Source of the DNA: Malania oleifera | Lineage: Eukaryota > Streptophyta > Magnoliopsida > Santalales > Ximeniaceae | Assembly: GCF_029873635.1 (NCBI RefSeq) | Contig: NC_080423.1 | Location: 109,757,087-109,821,086 of the forward strand | Direction: 5' to 3' | Length of the DNA stretch: 64,000 nt | Shown here: positions 61,236 to 64,000 of the stretch, in pieces | Numbering within the stretch: the first letter of the stretch is position 1 | How the letters are laid out: the number at the start of each line of letters is the position of its first letter | The notes under the pieces: model-generated | What the model was told of the DNA's origin: nothing | The model's database searches: none | The model's input: the letters and a program-made list of their open reading frames with translations, nothing else | Made by a program: the position numbers and the translations under genes

Positions 61236-63223
61236 TGTAACGACCTCAAATTCTCAATATATAATGTAACAAATTAAATGAAAAAGTCAACCCGAACCAG
61301 TGGGTAACGGGGACACCTATCAATCACAGAGGAAACCTAAGCAGCAGTAAGTATAAAATCTCAAACATCAAACCATAAAACATAATACCGGAGTTTACTA
61401 TATCATCAAAATACTGTTACTATATACAACCTCCAAAAAGTCAAAATAACACTAGGATCATATAACAAAAATCTTCTGATCCTAGTTCAACGCTTACCCT
61501 TCTAATAGGGAAGCTCCAATCACTCAACGGCGGCCCTGACCCGCCGGTCTCTCTGGGTTTCCTGAAAATCATTTAATGTTCGAGGGTGAGACACTTCTCA
61601 GTAAGGGAAAATAAACTAAATACAGCTGATGGCAACACGAATATTTAACGTAATTATACATACACAATACATTTCATATATCTGTAAACATTTATCATAA
61701 CATACTGAATAATCATATACTTCCATAATTGCGGATAAATCATATCGTACGTAAACATCTGTTATATGGATAATACTAAAAACATACCCAGAATGAATAG
61801 TTAGCTGGTGTCATGTATTACCCCCCATGACGGGTTGTGCAGCCCAAAGGCGGGACTCGACAATGACTTGTCGACCACTGCCGAGTTAAATATATCTGTA
61901 AGTACGATGGGCCCACCACACCCTAGTGCGGACTGTCCGGTGGACGTCCACACTCTACTGAAAGCCACATCGACTATCCATCTCTCACCCCCTTGTGGGG
62001 TGGTTAGCACTAATCTGATCATAAACATCTTATCTATAAGCTACGGTACCGAGCCCCTGAACTGAACTAAACTAACATCCGGGTTTTGATAACATATAAT
62101 ACATGATCATATATAACATCATTACGGCCTTGTGCCGAACATATCGTAATTACGACCTTATGCCGAACATATCATAATTACGGCCTCGTGCCGAACATAT
62201 CATCATTACGGCCTCGTGCAGAACATATTATAATTACGGCCTCGTGCCGAACATATCTACATATCATTCTGAAAATAAATCATTATCATGTATTTCAAAA
62301 TTATCATTTACTGCATTATTACGTAATCCCTGAAAACATGCTTTATTCATAAAATCTTTCATATCATAATATTTTTCATGAAAAATAACATTCATGCCAC
62401 ACAAGTTGGGTAAATCATATATTTTCATTTTTAAATCTTAGTTCTCGTACAACAGCAGTATTTTCCAGTAATACACATTTTCTCAGTAGTATACAAGAAT
62501 CATACATATTTGTTGAACATTTCTTTGCTGATAATAATAATAATACGTGTGGAAAAATAACTGCTTTAGTTTATTCTCTTACCTGGCTACTAAGAAAGCC
62601 CATAAAATATCCTGGTCTACCCCCCGTAGGATTTCCTAATCAATACCCTGAAACTGAAAACTTCCAGTATTAAACTTCAATATTTCCATGTGTACATCAT
62701 TTCCTATAACTACCATAAGACCAAATTTGGCTTAAAAAGTCTTACCTCAACTTAGGGATGATTTCCAACTTGCTTTCACCAACGATCCGCTCTGGTAGAT
62801 TTGGAGAGAACTTCCCCAGGAGCGTCGTGGTGACTTCAGAACATCGAACCGGCGTAAATCCGGCCCAAAATCAAAGAGAGGGAGAGAGAGAGAACCGAAG
62901 GGAAGAGAGAGAGGAGGGAGTTTGCTTAATTTAGAAGTAAAAATTCAGATTTTAGATACTTATATAACTAGATTCGTTGACGAGCCACGTCATTCGTCGA
63001 CGAGTCCTTCAATAATTTCATCGACGAAATTCAGTCTTCATCGACGAATCCCCTGTATTCGTCAATGAATCCCCTGTATTCGTCAACGAAGTCCTGATGT
63101 TTCCCCTCGGTTATTCCTTTCAAAGTATAATTTCGTCGACGAAGTTGACTTCCTCCTTCTATTACTGTTTCCATTTCCCTTCCTCTTTATTATTTAAATC
63201 CTATTATTATTCGGTTTGTCACA
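61236..63223 (-). mobile_element. Solo LTR E inside LTR F
   Basis: 1988 bp with perfect AGAAA target duplications (61231-61235, 63224-63228). On the minus strand it starts TGTGACAAACCG and ends GGTCGTTACA. Order: TCGTCGACGA variants (62975-63142), GA-rich leader (62874-62915), donor TTGAGGTAAG (62740-62750), 28-bp minisatellite (62124-62263), hairpin TGAGA/TCTCA (61587-61600) and TTTTCAG acceptor-like site (61562-61568). It is a close relative of D. It is solo, with no internal domain. Confidence 0.92.
62124..62263 (-). repeat. Five-copy 28-bp minisatellite in LTR E
   Basis: Units of the form ACGGCCTCGTGCCGAACATA plus TCATAATT, five tandem copies with point differences concentrated at CpG-like sites. 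Equivalent arrays with different period lengths lie in D, F and H. Confidence 0.9.
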
Positions 63224-64000
63224 AGAAAACATTCAACATATCATATTGGAATAATCATATACTTTCATAATTTCTAATAATTCATACTGATCATGAAATG
63301 TCTGATATAACTGTTAATACTGAAAATTTACCCAGGATGTATAGCTAGCCGATGTCATGTATTACCCCCCATGACGGGTTGTGCAGCCCGAATGAGGGAC
63401 CCGACAATGGCTGACCAACCACTGTCGAGTCAAAAATGTTTGTAAGTACGATGAACCCGCCACACCTTGGTCTGGACTGCCAGATGGACGTCTACAATTT
63501 TATACTGAAAGCCACATTGACTATTCATCTCCCACCCCCTTGTGGGGTGGTTAGCATAAGTCTAAACATAATATCTAATCTGTATAGCAATGATATTGTG
63601 TTCTTGTAACTGAACTGAACTATAATCTGGGTTCTAATAATACATAATACATGATAATATACAGTTTAACGTAAATAGATTGATAGTATGTTATGTAATT
63701 ACGTAAAAACTTATGGCCTTGCGCCGTTTACTTTCATATATGTGGCCTTGTGCCAAAATCATGCATACGACCTTATGCCGAAATCATATATCATACACGG
63801 CCTTACACCAACTATCAATCACGGCCTCGCGCCGAACATTTCATAAATATCATTCTGAATAAATAATTCATTTATCATGTATTTTGAAATTATAATGTAC
63901 TGCGTTATCTCATAATCTGTAAAGACGTGTTTTATTCGTAAAATTTCTATCACATAATACTTTTCAGGTAAAATAATATCCATGTCACATAATGCTGAAT

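Larger units (their letters stand above)
60767..64000 (-). mobile_element. LTR F, split by solo LTR E and running off the window
   Basis: Starts TGTAACGACCTAC at 60767 and continues to 61235, then resumes at 63224/63229 to the window end. The two parts join in LTR order: hairpin (61134-61147), leader landmarks, then the CCCCCCATGACGGGTTGTGCAG block (63365-63386) and the GGCCTTGCGCCG minisatellite (about 63714-63836). It is the same family as E and D. Its 5' end is outside the window. Confidence 0.85.

Noticed and set aside
1..64000. CRISPR arrays, rRNA genes and intact tRNA genes
   Set aside because: Regular short repeats are LTR minisatellites in a plant genome. No rRNA core or complete cloverleaf was recognised; tRNA-like boxes occur only in SINE-like copies.

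Overview
This is a repeat-dense stretch of a flowering-plant nuclear genome, most likely a eudicot. The evidence is the AT-rich sequence, a plant SAUR gene, a plant-type intron-containing gene with a long leader intron, an Au SINE, TNT1-type Ty1/copia and chromovirus-type Ty3/gypsy retrotransposons, and hAT elements. Only two probable host genes are visible. The first is a three-coding-exon gene at 38108-41914 (+), with a 5' UTR exon near 33.78-34.18 kb; it encodes a predicted 339-residue membrane-anchored coiled-coil protein. The second is a single-exon SAUR-like gene at 48370-48831 (-).

Region by region. 1-13441 is a nest of LTRs. An old plus-strand LTR (K; 4733-5208 and 13259-13441) was split by two minus-strand insertions: LTR J (1-4732), itself split by solo LTR I (157-2432), and a short LTR element A (5209-13258), whose 5' LTR is split by solo LTR H (8594-10965). 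13640-17942 is a minus-strand Ty3/gypsy element (B) that retains a broken gag but no pol. 17943-25150 is AT-rich with two SINE-like copies. 25153-32377 holds hAT-like ends, then a degenerate Ty1/copia element (C) whose 5' LTR was split by solo LTR D (26718-28700). An LTR fragment (G) follows, then the coiled-coil gene. That gene's introns carry an RTE-LINE 3' end and a small three-LTR copia derivative. 43900-44442 is a decayed hAT transposon with an 8-bp target duplication. 44460-47300 and 53940-55215 are related, decayed LTR-element remnants. 51510-53308, 56950-59028 and 60180-64000 hold further LTRs, including solo LTR E (61236-63223) nested inside a relative, F.

The LTRs belong to several families but share one layout in the same order: a U3 that often carries clusters of a 12-bp palindrome (TTCGTCGACGAA); a GA-rich leader; a GGTAAG splice-donor-like site; a family-specific minisatellite; a short hairpin of the form TGAGA-N4-TCTCA; and a TTTTCAG acceptor-like site. 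I read this as a candidate conserved LTR-internal leader intron with a hairpin just upstream of its 3' splice site. It is the most interesting pattern here. It rests on the sequence alone, without RNA evidence.

Insertions dated by nesting and target duplications are well supported. Family names for the gypsy LTRs, exact ends of the decayed remnants, and the UTR exon are less certain.
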